The notes: generated from the sequence alone by a model not told the origin. 64,000 nucleotides of DNA from Ricinus communis (GCF_019578655.1 NC_063259.1:11994489-12058488), one strand, 5' to 3'. Positions 51,601 to 60,280 are shown, counted from the first letter of the stretch. Program-made: numbers and translations.

Positions 51601-52911
51601 GAGGCCTGAAATTCCTTAATTCCTCCCAAACTCCATTAAGCTCTATGAAATAAGAGTCAACAGATTTGTTATCTTGAGTAATGGATGATAACAAATGCTG
51701 AAAGTGACAGATTCGAGAATAATCAGGTTGAGAGAAGCTCTGGTTTAACTTTCCCCAGATTTGACTTGCATTTTCCATATGGAAAACAGTAGAAGCTATA
51801 GGAGGTGAAATGGATCGAAGCAACCAAGCAACAGTCAAACTGTTACAACGATTCCAAGCCAAATAAGAAGGATCATCATGTGAAGGTTTCTTTGATCCAT
51901 CCAAGAATCCTTACTTATTTCTGATTGAAACAGGTAGTAGAAAAGATTGAAGTAAAATTTTCAGTAGTCAGTTCAGGTGAAACGATGACTGAACTGTGAT
52001 TTTCACTTGGATGAAGGAAAAATGGAGATGAGGAATCATCGAGAGTATTAATAGAAGTAAATGATTGTTCCACCATGATTACACAGTAATATCTGAAAAA
52101 GTGAAATAAGAAGAAAAACAATCAATTGATGTAATTCTCACGAAGAATGAGCAAGAGATTGAAGGATGGGTATGAAAACTATCTGTTTGGTCAAAGAGAA
52201 AGTGCAAAAAAGTGAAAGAAAAAATAACCGCCCAACATCTAGATCTTTTCCCGCTGCTCTAATACCATCTTACTAAATGAAAGAAATGTGAAAAATGAGT
52301 GATTCAATAAGTTAGGAAGGTCATACATGAAGCTTATTCATATATAGTATACCAACTAGCCTGTAACCTACTTAGATGAACTTGAATCTTTTGCTGTAAG
52401 CTACAACCGTGCTTCTGTAGGCTGCTTATTCTCAAAATAAAACGAACGTGCTCTTTTTCGACACCCAGCCACAATTTCAAACAGATCTTTCAATGGTCTT
52501 TTTAAAGTGACGTCTTTTTCTTTAACAACTCATCGTGGCAATGCATTCTATTCTTTTTGGTATATTTACATGAGATGATTGATTTTTGGTTGCATATCTC
52601 TTCAGGCAAAATTCAAATCAAGGTCTACAGCAATTATGGCAGTTTTCTTCTCCCTGACAACTCCAATTGGGATAGCAATTGGGATTGCAATATCAAGTGT
52701 TTACAAAGAGAATAGTCCCACAGCTCTAATTGTTGAAGGGATTTTCAACTCAGCCTCAGCTGGGATATTGATTTATATGGCACTCGTTGACATCTTAGCA
52801 GCAGATTTCATGAGCCCAAGGATGCAAACCAATTTCATGATTCAATTAGGTGCAAATGCTTCACTTCTCCTAGGGGCTGGTTGTATGTCAGTACTAGCCA
52901 AATGGGCATGA
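36022..52911 (+). CDS. ZIP-family zinc/iron transporter (IRT/ZIP type), three exons
   Basis: Exons 36022-36657, 37399-37548 and 52606-52911 join in frame to 363 codons. Both introns have GT...AG ends (36658-37398; 37549-52605). The protein starts with a hydrophobic leader (residues 1-27), then membrane segments at about 49-70, 81-107 and 121-148. A cytosolic His-rich loop (176-188, [16 protein letters not shown] region) follows, and then segments at about 214-232, 239-260, 268-293, 301-328 and 340-361. Metal-site residues of the family are present: H101 in [10 protein letters not shown]221 in [12 protein letters not shown], and H248 and E252 in [11 protein letters not shown] proteins bring Zn2+, Fe2+ or similar ions into the cytosol; substrate cannot be decided from sequence. 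Length and exon pattern are normal, except that intron 2 is 15 kb because of nested transposons. Confidence 0.95.
36658..37398 (+). other. ZIP intron 1
   Basis: 741 bp, AT-rich. It contains a tandem duplication of about 83 bp (about 37144-37310; both copies have TTTTTAATATATAATTA followed by TATTTTACTATCTTTAA). Confidence 0.85.
37399..37548 (+). CDS. ZIP gene exon 2
   Basis: Codons 213-262 ([11 protein letters not shown]...[10 protein letters not shown]), phase 0 at both ends. Acceptor TTAAG before GTG, donor CAG before GTAGGG. It holds the ZIP signature and both core metal-binding segments. Confidence 0.93.
37549..39897 (+). other. Left part of ZIP intron 2 (before the Copia nest)
   Basis: AT-rich and non-coding. 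It holds a short tandem duplication (38112-38170, CCTTGGTTTTATCTTTCTTT twice) and a 124-bp repeat array (38608-39030). The TSD AAATA of Copia-2 is at 39893-39897. Confidence 0.75.
38608..39030. repeat. 124-bp tandem repeat with foldback structure in ZIP intron 2
   Basis: Three units start at 38661, 38785 and 38909 (TTATTTGA(C/T)CATCAAATT...), an exact spacing of 124 bp. Within each unit, TTGACCATCAAATT and CAATTTGATGGTCAA-like words form an inverted pair. Left of unit 1, CATATTTGATAATGTGAGTT (38615 on) is the inverted form of the unit end TTATATTATCAAATA, so the whole block can fold back on itself. Confidence 0.75.
39898..40143 (-). repeat. Left LTR (3' LTR) of Copia-2
   Basis: 246 bp, starting ATCTTACTAAATG and ending TTATTCTCA on the plus strand. 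About 77 bp are present here that are missing from the right LTR; they are bounded by CCAGCT on both sides. Confidence 0.82.
40144..42034 (-). pseudogene. Copia-2 reverse transcriptase and RNase H remnant
   Basis: The clearest open part is 41645-41848 ([20 protein letters not shown] ... [15 protein letters not shown]), the canonical Copia RT segment. The minus-strand sequence from there to about 40870 continues RT and early RNase H with stops. RNase H resumes left of the MITE (40401-40150, with '[10 protein letters not shown]' and '[17 protein letters not shown]'). It is broken in several places. Confidence 0.75.
40402..40858. mobile_element. Mutator-type MITE (long inverted arms) in Copia-2
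   Basis: 457 bp. The ends GAGTAAATTGTC and GGGTAAATTGTC (right end read reversed) are inverted copies, and the arms pair over about 200 bp each around a short centre near 40620-40650. The flanks TAGATAAAT (40393-40401) and TAGATAAAC (40859-40867) form a 9-bp duplication with one mismatch, the size typical of Mutator-like elements. No coding content. Confidence 0.78.
42040..42238 (-). repeat. Left LTR (3' LTR) of Copia-1
   Basis: Matches 49564-49751 and carries an extra 12 bp near 42064 (a duplication of a TTTCAT-containing segment). Confidence 0.88.
42258..43756 (-). pseudogene. Copia-1 reverse transcriptase and RNase H
   Basis: Read right to left. RT begins in 43322-43756 ([45 protein letters not shown]) and, after a frameshift near 43340, continues in 42990-43352 with GLKQPPRAW and the catalytic [12 protein letters not shown] stop follows. 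RNase H continues in 42675-42944 and 42599-42796, and ends in 42258-42626 ([39 protein letters not shown]). Catalytic motifs are kept, but at least three breaks prevent one continuous polyprotein. Confidence 0.85.
43811..45600 (-). pseudogene. Copia-1 protease end and integrase
   Basis: 44619-45353 carries the integrase zinc-binding region (HRQLGQP...[11 protein letters not shown], pattern HHCC) and the core start [29 protein letters not shown]. The rest of the core is frameshifted near 44720-44640. 44212-44541 ([40 protein letters not shown]) is the integrase C-terminal GKGY-like part, and 43811-44203 the linker before RT. Upstream, about 45480-45520 contains a protease-like '[12 protein letters not shown]', with the catalytic DSG/DTG changed to DSR. 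Confidence 0.8.
45602..45995 (-). pseudogene. Copia-1 gag, C-terminal part with zinc knuckle
   Basis: The frame entering from the solo LTR border reads [19 protein letters not shown], then a zinc knuckle [14 protein letters not shown] (CX2CX4HX4C) and PDWWNELQV before a stop at 45696-45698. It is the continuation of the gag cut at 48928. Confidence 0.8.
45996..48927 (-). mobile_element. Solo LTR, same large family as 16940-19893 (copy 2, reversed)
   Basis: Begins TGTCATAACC (reverse of the family end) and ends AGTATTACA (reverse of TGTAACACT). ACATC is duplicated at 45991-45995 and 48928-48932. 2932 bp. Collinear with copy 1 throughout: minisatellite reversed at 46548-46805, GC-rich core at 47560-48120, AT-rich end at 48240-48927. 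Compared with copy 1 it has many C-to-T and G-to-A changes at CpG sites, for example CATAACCTA against CACGACCCC at the end. Confidence 0.9.
46548..46805 (-). repeat. Minisatellite inside solo LTR copy 2
   Basis: Four copies of GGCGCC(T/A)AGAGAGC(A/G)A(A/T)GCTCGACCAGG-like words, the reverse of the set at 18978-19240. Confidence 0.85.
48928..49493 (-). pseudogene. Copia-1 gag, N-terminal part
   Basis: Starts at 49493 ([11 protein letters not shown]...[17 protein letters not shown]), the usual Copia gag start. There is a TGA at 49296-49298, and the same frame continues in 48928-49256 ([20 protein letters not shown]...[16 protein letters not shown]), the UBN2-type gag core. It is interrupted at 48928 by the solo LTR. 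The TGA may be a C-to-T change of an Arg codon. Confidence 0.82.
49552..49562 (-). other. Primer-binding site of Copia-1
   Basis: TGTATCAAAGC on the minus strand beside the 5' LTR. Compared with TGGTATCAGAGC it has changes but keeps position and core. Confidence 0.65.
49564..49751 (-). repeat. Right LTR (5' LTR) of Copia-1
   Basis: 188 bp, TGTCAAAATG...CGCCAACA on the plus strand. Confidence 0.88.
49757..52121 (-). pseudogene. Copia-2 gag, protease and integrase remnants
   Basis: Gag: 51915-52121 (start [14 protein letters not shown]) and, after a break, 51593-51904 ([18 protein letters not shown], gag core), then 51352-51591 and 51207-51422. The last has a knuckle-like [14 protein letters not shown]; its preceding Thr-His replaces the first Cys pair in part. 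Protease: 50815-51051 ([11 protein letters not shown], where the catalytic DSG/DTG motif reads DIG). Integrase: sequence at 50150-50520 and the open end 49838-50128 ([27 protein letters not shown]). Copia-1 inserted (CTAGA) in the linker between integrase and RT. Confidence 0.8.
52256..52267 (-). other. Primer-binding site of Copia-2
   Basis: TGGTATTAGAGC on the minus strand, one change from the initiator Met-tRNA consensus TGGTATCAGAGC. It abuts the LTR. Confidence 0.75.
52267..52434 (-). repeat. Right LTR (5' LTR) of Copia-2
   Basis: 168 bp. Collinear with 39898-40143 but lacking about 77 bp between CCAACTAG and CTGTAACC. Confidence 0.82.
52606..52911 (+). CDS. ZIP gene exon 3
   Basis: Codons 263-363 and stop TGA. 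The acceptor is CATATCTCTTCAG before GCAAAATTC. It encodes the last three membrane segments and ends ...SVLAKWA. Confidence 0.93.
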   Translation, partial: AKFKSRSTAIMAVFFSLTTPIGIAIGIAISSVYKENSPTALIVEGIFNSASAGILIYMALVDILAADFMSPRMQTNFMIQLGANASLLLGAGCMSVLAKWA

Positions 52912-52963
52912 ATTAATTTTGGGTATATACAAATATCCCTTTAGATTTTTGTAGTTCTTTTTA

Positions 52964-54152
52964 GGGTTAATTGTAAAAGAATTCTCGACCTTTGGCGTTT
53001 TTCTCAATTTAATCATGTGTTTTTAATTGTAACAATGTCATGCACGACATTATCAATTTTGTCAAATCGATACATAAATGAAATTTCCGGTGAAATTTAT
53101 TCCACGTGGCTGCTGGCGCTCTGGTAACTTAAACACGTAGAAACGGTGCGTTTTAAAGCAAAAGCAGGAATGCTGCGTTTTGCCCTATAGAAACGGTGCG
53201 TTTTTCACATATTAAATTGAAGATACTTGTTCCCAAATGCATCGTGCTTCATATGCCCTAAATCCCTATGATGTGTGTGCATCAAACAAAAGGAAAGTAA
53301 AGGAGAGACTAGAGAAGCAGTAACCAACCCAAGGCGATTAGCAATTTGTTATTACAATTACAATTACAAAGTAAGATGTCCGAGGCAGGGAAGGAGGGGA
53401 AGGGCAAACCCAAACAGAGGGAAAGTGGCCAGGATGGCCAGGAGACAACGTCTACAGACTAATTGTCCCGGTGGCCAAAGTACGAAGCATTATTGGTCGT
53501 AAAGGAGAACTCATAAAACAGATGTGCATTGAAACTCGCGCCCGCATTCGCATCCTTGATGGCCCTCCCTCTATCTCTGATCGCATCGTTTTGATATCTG
53601 GAAAAGAGGAGCCAGAAGCCGCACTGTCTCCTGCAATAGATGCAGTGTTAAGAGTGTTCAAACGTGTTAGTGGTCCATCTGCTGGTGAGGGTGATGCAAC
53701 GGGTTCAGCTGTTGCTGGTGCTGCATTTTCTTCAGTAAGGTTACTAGTTGCGTCTTCACAAGCAATTAATTTAATTGGAAAGCAGGGATCTACTATCAAA
53801 TCAATACTGGAAAGTAGAAGGTGTGCCTCTAGCAGTTGCTATATTTTTTGCTAAGCAATTGGGTTTTGCACTTTTAAACCTTTTTATCCATTTATTTCAA
53901 AATTTGCAACAAAAAACGCACCGTTTCTATAGGGCAAAACGCAACATTTCTGCTTTTGCTTTAAAACACACTGTTTCTACGTGTTTAAGTTACCAGAGCG
54001 CCGGCAGCCACGTGGAATAAACTTCACCGGAAATTTCATTTATGTATCGATTTGACAAAATGGATAATGTCACGCATGACATTGTTACAATTAAAACACA
54101 TGATTAAATTGAGAAAAACGCCAAAGGTAGAGAGTTCTTTTGCAATTAACGC
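52964..54152. mobile_element. Pack-MULE: Mutator-like element with captured KH-protein gene fragment
   Basis: Terminal inverted repeats of about 242 bp (52964-53205 and 53912-54152) start GGGTTAATTGTAAAAG / GCGTTAATTGCAAAAG. They pair along their length, including the blocks CACGTGG, ACACGTAGAAACGGTGCG and TTTTGCCCTATAGAAACG. TTCTTTTTA is duplicated exactly at 52955-52963 and 54153-54161, a 9-bp duplication as for Mutator-like elements. There is no transposase. The 0.7-kb interior carries a gene fragment (53362-53854), the defining feature of Pack-MULEs. Its outer edge lies 52 bp after the ZIP stop codon. Confidence 0.92.
53376..53854 (+). pseudogene. Captured fragment of a KH-domain RNA-binding protein gene
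   Basis: The ATG at 53376 (MSEAGKEGKGKPKQRE) opens a frame that ends at a TAG near 53460. A one-base shift at about 53440 joins it to VYRLIVPVAKV and the open frame 53471-53854 (127 aa). KH domain 1 is nearly complete: RSIIGRKGELIKQM (GXXG loop GRKG), then RIRILDGPP and DRIVLISGKEEPEA. A second KH begins (LVASSQAINLIGKQGSTIKSI) and is cut off at 53815, after which the frame reads unrelated sequence. The resemblance is to the PEPPER/FLK class of plant KH proteins, which act in RNA processing and flowering. About 80 bp of apparent 5' leader before the ATG may also be captured. If made, the short protein would have one KH domain. Confidence 0.8.
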
Positions 54153-54161
54153 TTCTTTTTA

Positions 54162-55889
54162 TGTAAACCATATACACATAAGAGAGATGGGATAATCAAA
54201 TTTATAATAATATTGTTAAGATTATTTAATTTAGTTTTTTAATAACTTAATTTTTTTGATAAAAAAATAATGATAATAAATAGTAGTGCTTAAATTTATT
54301 TTTTGATAAAATAAAAATATAATAATAAATAATAGTGCTTAAATTATTATTTGGTAGGCCACTGGACAACCACATAAGATCCTTTAATTATAAAGGCCAT
54401 GTAAATATTACAGTCTAGAAAATAGGTAGAATTCTTATATAATTAAAGTTGAAAAAAATATAAATTTGTTAAAAATATATTTAATGGAAGCCTATAAAAA
54501 TAAAATTGAAAATGGAAAATCCTACAACCTACACTAACAGTAGTAATATTCTAATTAGCTCTATTAACTTTAATCACATCTTTCTGTAATCAAAGAATTG
54601 CTCCATTTCACAATTTCTTTTTACATAACTTAGATTCTCATTATTGCTTATTTCATTATTAACTAGCAATTTAATTGTATTAATAATTATATGACCTATA
54701 TTTTTAACTAAATACTTTATCTTAATTAAAAATATATTATATTATAAGAGAATAATTTTGTTTAGCTATTATTTTATTTTAATAAATATTTAATATTATT
54801 TTATTTTATTAATTTTAAAATTTAATAGCTATAAAAAAATAAAGAAAGCATAACAGATATAGTAAATTAGTAACAATATATAGTTATTGGTCTTTTATTA
54901 TATTTAACTATTTATTTTAAGTTGAGATAATTAAGCCTTTAAACTAAATATTACGGAATAATTAAGTCCGTTTATGCATTTTTGTTACTTTTGGTGTGAA
55001 CTATTTTAGCAAAAAGTACGAATAACCCTTAGATTATAAGATGGAATAATTAAACCCTTAAAATAAAAAAAATTATAATTTTAACAAAAAAGAAAATAAA
55101 ATCCTTTCATTTTTCACACCTAGATTTTATCTTAACTCCTTCATTTCTTATACCTAGAGTTTATGTTTTTTTTGTTGAAATAATTATTTTAATTTTTGTA
55201 TTATTTATTAGAAATATAAAATAAATAGAACTTATTTTGATGTCTTTATGCTATTGCTTGTCATTTTATGTAGCATTATCAATAAAAACAATTATCCTTA
55301 GTAGTAATAACTGCATAAATGAGTTTAATTGTTCTATATTATTTAGTTTAAGGGTTTAATTATTCTAATTTAGAGTTTAAGAATTTAATTAATATTTATT
55401 TAAAAATCTAAAAAATTATCTGTATTTTTTATCAAAATAATTAACGGTAATATTAATAAAGTTGTACAGAGGGATTTAATTATTCTGTACGGTTTAATTA
55501 TTTTAATTTAAAATTTAACGACTTAAGTTAAAGATGTATATGTACCTTTTACCCTTTTTTGAGGCTTCTTCATTATGTGCTTTTTGGATTTCCCTCCTTT
55601 TTTACAAAGACATTTTCACGTGATAATGTTGTACCTAGATATGACCTCTAGTCAATAAAACTGCAGAATTAGTCAATTAAACTGCAGAATTTTAGACTTT
55701 GTAAAAAAAGAAAAAGTGTTGATACCTGGTTAAACGAGCTAAATACCTAGACCCTAGGGAAAGAGATAAAGATATTGGGTTAAATAAAAAAGATATTTTA
55801 AATAAGAAAAATTAGTAAAAAAAGTAATATATGATGGCAGAATAGAAATAGAAGATATTAAAAAAAAAGAAATAAACAGATAAAAATAG
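54162..55889. other. AT-rich intergenic region downstream of the ZIP gene
   Basis: No gene. Imperfect inverted words AATTAAGCCTTTAAACTAAAT (54926 on) and ATTTAGTTTAAGGGTTTAATT (55340 on) suggest a worn foldback element at about 54915-55540. A short tandem duplication AGTCAAT(A/T)AAACTGCAGAATT is at 55649-55691. Confidence 0.4.
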
Positions 55890-57429
55890 TCCAAATAATT
55901 TAAGTTTATATATAATTTTATATTTTTTTATTAATATATTGCTTAATATATCATTTTTCCAATTAAATACTGATAATAATTTTTTAATTATATTTTAATA
56001 ATATATTAACTAAAAATTAATTTTTAGATAATAATTCTAATTTTATTAGAAAAATAATATATTCACTATATTTTCATATTATATTAAACTAATATTTTAA
56101 TTACATAATAATTTTAATTCTAAGAAATAACATCTTAATTTATACTTTTTCGATATATTTATTGATAAATAATTTCTTAATTATATAATAATTTTTAATT
56201 TTAGAATTATTATACTGATAGTATTAATTTCTATACTAAAGTAATAAACTTTTTAGAATTATTTTTTATTGTATTAATAAAATCTTAAAATATCAAAAAA
56301 TTAAAAAGGATATTTAAAAATATTTTATTTTTATTTTTAAATATTATAAATAAATATTAAAAATTCTATCTATAAATTTGATTTATAATAAAATAACAAT
56401 AACGGCATGCGATGCACAAATAAAAAAAGAAGAAATTGTAACTAAAGAATAAAGAACATTTTATCAGAAAAAGAAAAGAGAAGTAATTAGTTATAGTCTA
56501 TAAAATTTATCCCTAAAATATTATTTAATATGATTAAAAATAAATAATATTAAAATAACAAATAAAAAAATAAAGATAAAATTTAAAATAATAATATTTT
56601 TTAAACTTTTTATATTTAACGAGTGAAATTGTTAATATTTAAATACAATATAAACAATAAAAAATAAATAGTTTCATTACTTATTCTCTATTTTGATAAT
56701 TTGGATAGTTTAGTATAACAAAACTATTAACACTTTATAGTGTATATATATATATATATTAATTTTTGAAATCTAAATTTTTAATATATGTTTGTTTAAT
56801 TTTTGACACTGTAGAATTTTTATTTTGATATGTGTACTATTTTTGACACATAAAATTCAAATTTATTTGTAATTTTATAATTTTTTCTATTAATTTATTG
56901 ATTAATAAACTACATTCCTAATTAAACACTGATTCTAATCCTAAAAAATAGCATATTTATTATATTTTAATATTATGTTAACTAATGCATAGTTTTCTAA
57001 TAAGATAATAATACTGATCCTATCATAATATATAGCACATTAATTATATTTTAATATTATATTAACTAACAAAATAATTTTTTAATAAATAATAATTCTA
57101 ATTCTAAAAAATAACATTTTAAATTAATTTTAATAATCTTTTTAATAATAAACTGATTTTAATTATATAATAAATTTTTAATTCTAAAAATAATAATATC
57201 AATTATATTATTAAGCTATATAATACTAAAATTAATTACTAAATATTTCTAAAATAATTTTTATATTAGTATACTAATAAAATTTTAAAATATTTAAAAA
57301 TAGTTAATTTGCTATTATTTATTAAAATATTATAAATTAATATTAAATATTAAATTTTTTATATGAAATAATTTAATTTTATAATCAAAATAATAATAAT
57401 GGTTGTGCAACGCAAAAGTAAACGACTAG
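55890..57429 (+). mobile_element. Two tandem Helitron-like units (forward)
   Basis: The unit ending at 57429 finishes GGTTGTGCAACGCAAAAGTAAACGACTAG before T. This matches, in reverse, the starts of the units at 31.9-34.8 kb, and has the Helitron 3' end layout (short hairpin region, then CTAG|T). Its start follows a (TA)n run at 56743-56759. A second, more diverged unit lies before it (about 55890-56430, end-like sequence ACGGCATGCGATGCAC). No protein coding was seen. Confidence 0.5.
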
Positions 57430-60025
57430 TTCATTTTAAATTTGCAGAAAGCGGAACAACCAACAGTATCATAATTCTTAGCTATGCTTGGAGGATGTAT
57501 ACATCTAATTTCAACGAACCGGATTTTTTTGCCAATCATGCTAATTAATTATGTTTAGCGTAGTTAAATTACTAATCACTCCACAAATTATAAATAAATA
57601 TTTTTAAACAAGGATTATCACGGGCCTATCCTTATTATCATTTTGCTAATATACATATCGATTTCTTTTTTTTTTTTTTTTCAATGAAGATATTAGAAAT
57701 TGATAGCCTTTAGGAAGCAACTACTTTCCATATTGAATGCTTTTATTGTAATTTTGTTTTTAAGGAATATTACTATGAAATTACAATAATGAAAATATTG
57801 ATCTTCAAATGTATAGTTCACAAGTTTTTTGACATTTTCTGTTTCATTCTCATTATTATTATTATTGTTATTATTTTTTTAGAATATTTTTTTGTTATAT
57901 AGGAGTTACTGCAGAATTGCATATTAGATTATGAAGAAGAAATATTTTGTTTGTTGCGGCAGATTTTATAGGTGGACTCCATAGTTAATTTGTTTATACA
58001 AAATAAGGTAACGGATTATGTTAAAAGTATAGACAGTAGTCCTAATTCATCCCTTAAAGATGTCTTATTTGTTTTTATTTAATTATAAAGTAAGTAACAT
58101 AATTATTTAAGAACGAACTTGAATCTCACTAACATAGTTATAATTAAACAACTTGATTAAGTTGAAATCATAAAAGAAAAGAACTACTAATAGCATGATT
58201 TGTAAATAGAAAAAAATAAAACTTAATCGCTAATTGACTTGTACCAACAAGCAAAAGGCATATATTATGAACAAGAAAAAAGAAAAAATATATCTATATT
58301 TCTTAAGTATAAAAAATATGATATCTACTATATGTCCTATAATAATTTTCAAGAAAAAAGAGAAGACGTAACCCTTTTCTGGAAGAAGCTACATGAAGTT
58401 GCAGACACTCGACTTGATTTCAGTACTACCTTTTTTCTTTTTTTTTTTTTTTCTTTTTTAATCTTTAGGGAGATAGTGAGTCTAAGAGAAGCAATCAAAC
58501 TTTGGAGAACATGTTGTAGATGTGTATGATTAACTTTAGAGGGTAGTGGGATATATACCTTTCTTTGTTTTTGGGATTTTTACAATAATAGTTAGCATTG
58601 AGATGGAATCCCATTAAGCTTTGTACGATAAGAAGTATAGATCACCTATGTGTTGGGAATTGATTGGTAACAGTTGATTTAAATTACATCAGACAAAGTT
58701 TCCTTAGCTATCAGCAAACAAAAGAGTTATGTAGATTCCAAAAATAAATATATGTAGGTATTACCCATGAAAGGATTTATGAGATTTAAGAAGAATGGAA
58801 GTTGATACCAAGATGTTAGAATATGCCTAAAGACTCAGTGATAACTCGTATATGAAATTAGTTATCAATGAAGATTTCCTTAGTTGACTCGAGCTTCGGA
58901 GTATTTGCAAAAAAGTTAAAAGAGCATTGAATGGGTTTGTTCGTCCACTCACTTTGATAGCTAAGTCAGTACAAAAAATTGTGAGTGTTGAAAGTATCTA
59001 GTTCTATAGAAGATATTATCTACCGGATGTGTTAGTCTCTTAATCCCTTATATAGATCCTCTTATATAGGGTTTGAAGGTCTTATAGTTATACTAGGAGT
59101 AAGACAGATAATATGGAGGCTCCCAATCTTATCAAGAATGATATTCCTAGTTATATATAGGTATCCTTGTTTGGATCAGATTACTTAAGTAGAGCCGATC
59201 ATGACAGGTCTTTATTAAACTTGTATTTCTACCAGGTTTTGGACTTTGGTCAACCCTAGCTTACTCTGCATATTTTTCTTAGCCTATTATGGTCGGCCTA
59301 TTTTTGTCCAGTCGGCCTATTCTTGGATGCTTGATCTGTTCTTATACATTTTATTTGCCGGTGTAATCTTGTGCACTTAACCTGTTTTTGTATGTTCGAC
59401 CTATTCTTAATTAATTAACATTAGCCCCACCCTCTAGTGAAAGATTATTTACGCTCGATAATTGATAACTTTTAAAATGATCTTGATATTGAGAAGATTA
59501 GTTAACGAACTCAAGAGAAAGTTGTTCATTGAGATGCTCTTCTTAGAATTCGTTAATCACTTTGAATGAGCTAGTCTTATGCAGTTCTTGGAGCTTGTTT
59601 AGCACATTTGGATAAACTAGTCTTATACTCTCTAATGAGCTCGTGTACTTTTCTCTATAATTATTTTTTACTCTATAATTTATAAATTCTAAATTCCATT
59701 TAATCTCTAGGAAATTTTGGTAAATTAACATTTTCGGTATTAAGCTTGAGAAATGAATTAAATTATTTTACTAATTAGTTATTATAAGCAACACTTAATT
59801 CTTATTTTCACCAAGTAACTGTGTTTTCTTGATTTTAATAATTTTAGAATTTCCTAATAAATTTTAAGATTTCCTTTTAATTTCAAATAAGTAAGTTCAA
59901 TTTTATTTTAATTAGCCTTAATATACAAAATTGTCCTTAAAATATATGCTAGACCTAATTTACATTAATTATTTTATATTTTGTATTGTTATTATTTTAA
60001 CGAGTCTAAACCTAGTGGTAATTTA
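57430..60025. other. Intergenic region without a recognised gene
   Basis: AT-rich, with a poly-T run (57666-57681) and a TTTTTTC-rich stretch (58428-58460) inside an unconvincing 96-codon frame (58239-58529). Between 58800 and 59420 composition is more balanced, with repeated GGTCGGCCTATT / CAGTCGGCCTATTCTT words (59295-59325), which could be part of an unrecognised repeat. No protein similarity was noticed. Confidence 0.4.
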
Positions 60026-60029
60026 TTTT

Positions 60030-60043
60030 AACGAGTCTGATAC
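60030..60043 (-). other. Met-tRNA-like minus-strand primer site of the pararetrovirus
   Basis: On the minus strand TGGTATCAGACTCG (60030-60043) resembles the caulimovirid primer site complementary to initiator Met-tRNA. It lies about 300 bp after the promoter, where one copy of a circular genome would begin again. The words TTATTTTAACGAGTCT occur twice just outside (59993-60008 and 60022-60037). Confidence 0.55.
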
Positions 60044-60280
60044 CATATGGAGCCGAGAGCTGTTCATTCTAATGATTCTCATACTGTAAACTCAAGGCAA
60101 GATAAATCCTCAAGCTAAGACCGTATAAAGGCAGCTTTGCCATAAGAGGTCTTTGTGCTCTTTTGGATTCTTATAGCCGAGTTAGTCCTTTTGAATCATA
60201 AAAGAACAGATCGTGCAAGCTAATAGCTCATAGCCAAAGGATCGAGAGGAAGAGATGAAGAGTTTAGAAAGCCATAAGGA

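Larger units (their letters stand above)
39898..52434 (-). mobile_element. Copia-2: outer Ty1/Copia element in ZIP intron 2
   Basis: Short LTRs (39898-40143 and 52267-52434) are collinear. AAATA is duplicated at 39893-39897 and 52435-52439. On the minus strand the primer site TGGTATTAGAGC follows the right LTR. Coding order on the minus strand is gag, protease and integrase (52121 to about 49757), then RT and RNase H (about 42034 to 40144). The two halves are separated by Copia-1 (42040-49751), and RNase H is split by a MITE (40402-40858). Without the insertions it is about 4.35 kb. It is antisense to the ZIP gene, and stops and frameshifts make it inactive. Confidence 0.88.

Noticed and set aside
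53775..54020. 81-codon frame continuing the captured KH gene
   Set aside because: It is out of frame with the KH domain, mostly lies in the right TIR and shows no KH residues.
57666..57681. Poly-T run as the reversed poly-A tail of a LINE or SINE
   Set aside because: No LINE or SINE coding or promoter boxes beside it and no target duplication found.
58239..58529. 96-codon frame possibly a small gene
   Set aside because: Runs through a poly-T/poly-Phe stretch, low complexity, no motif and no promoter context.
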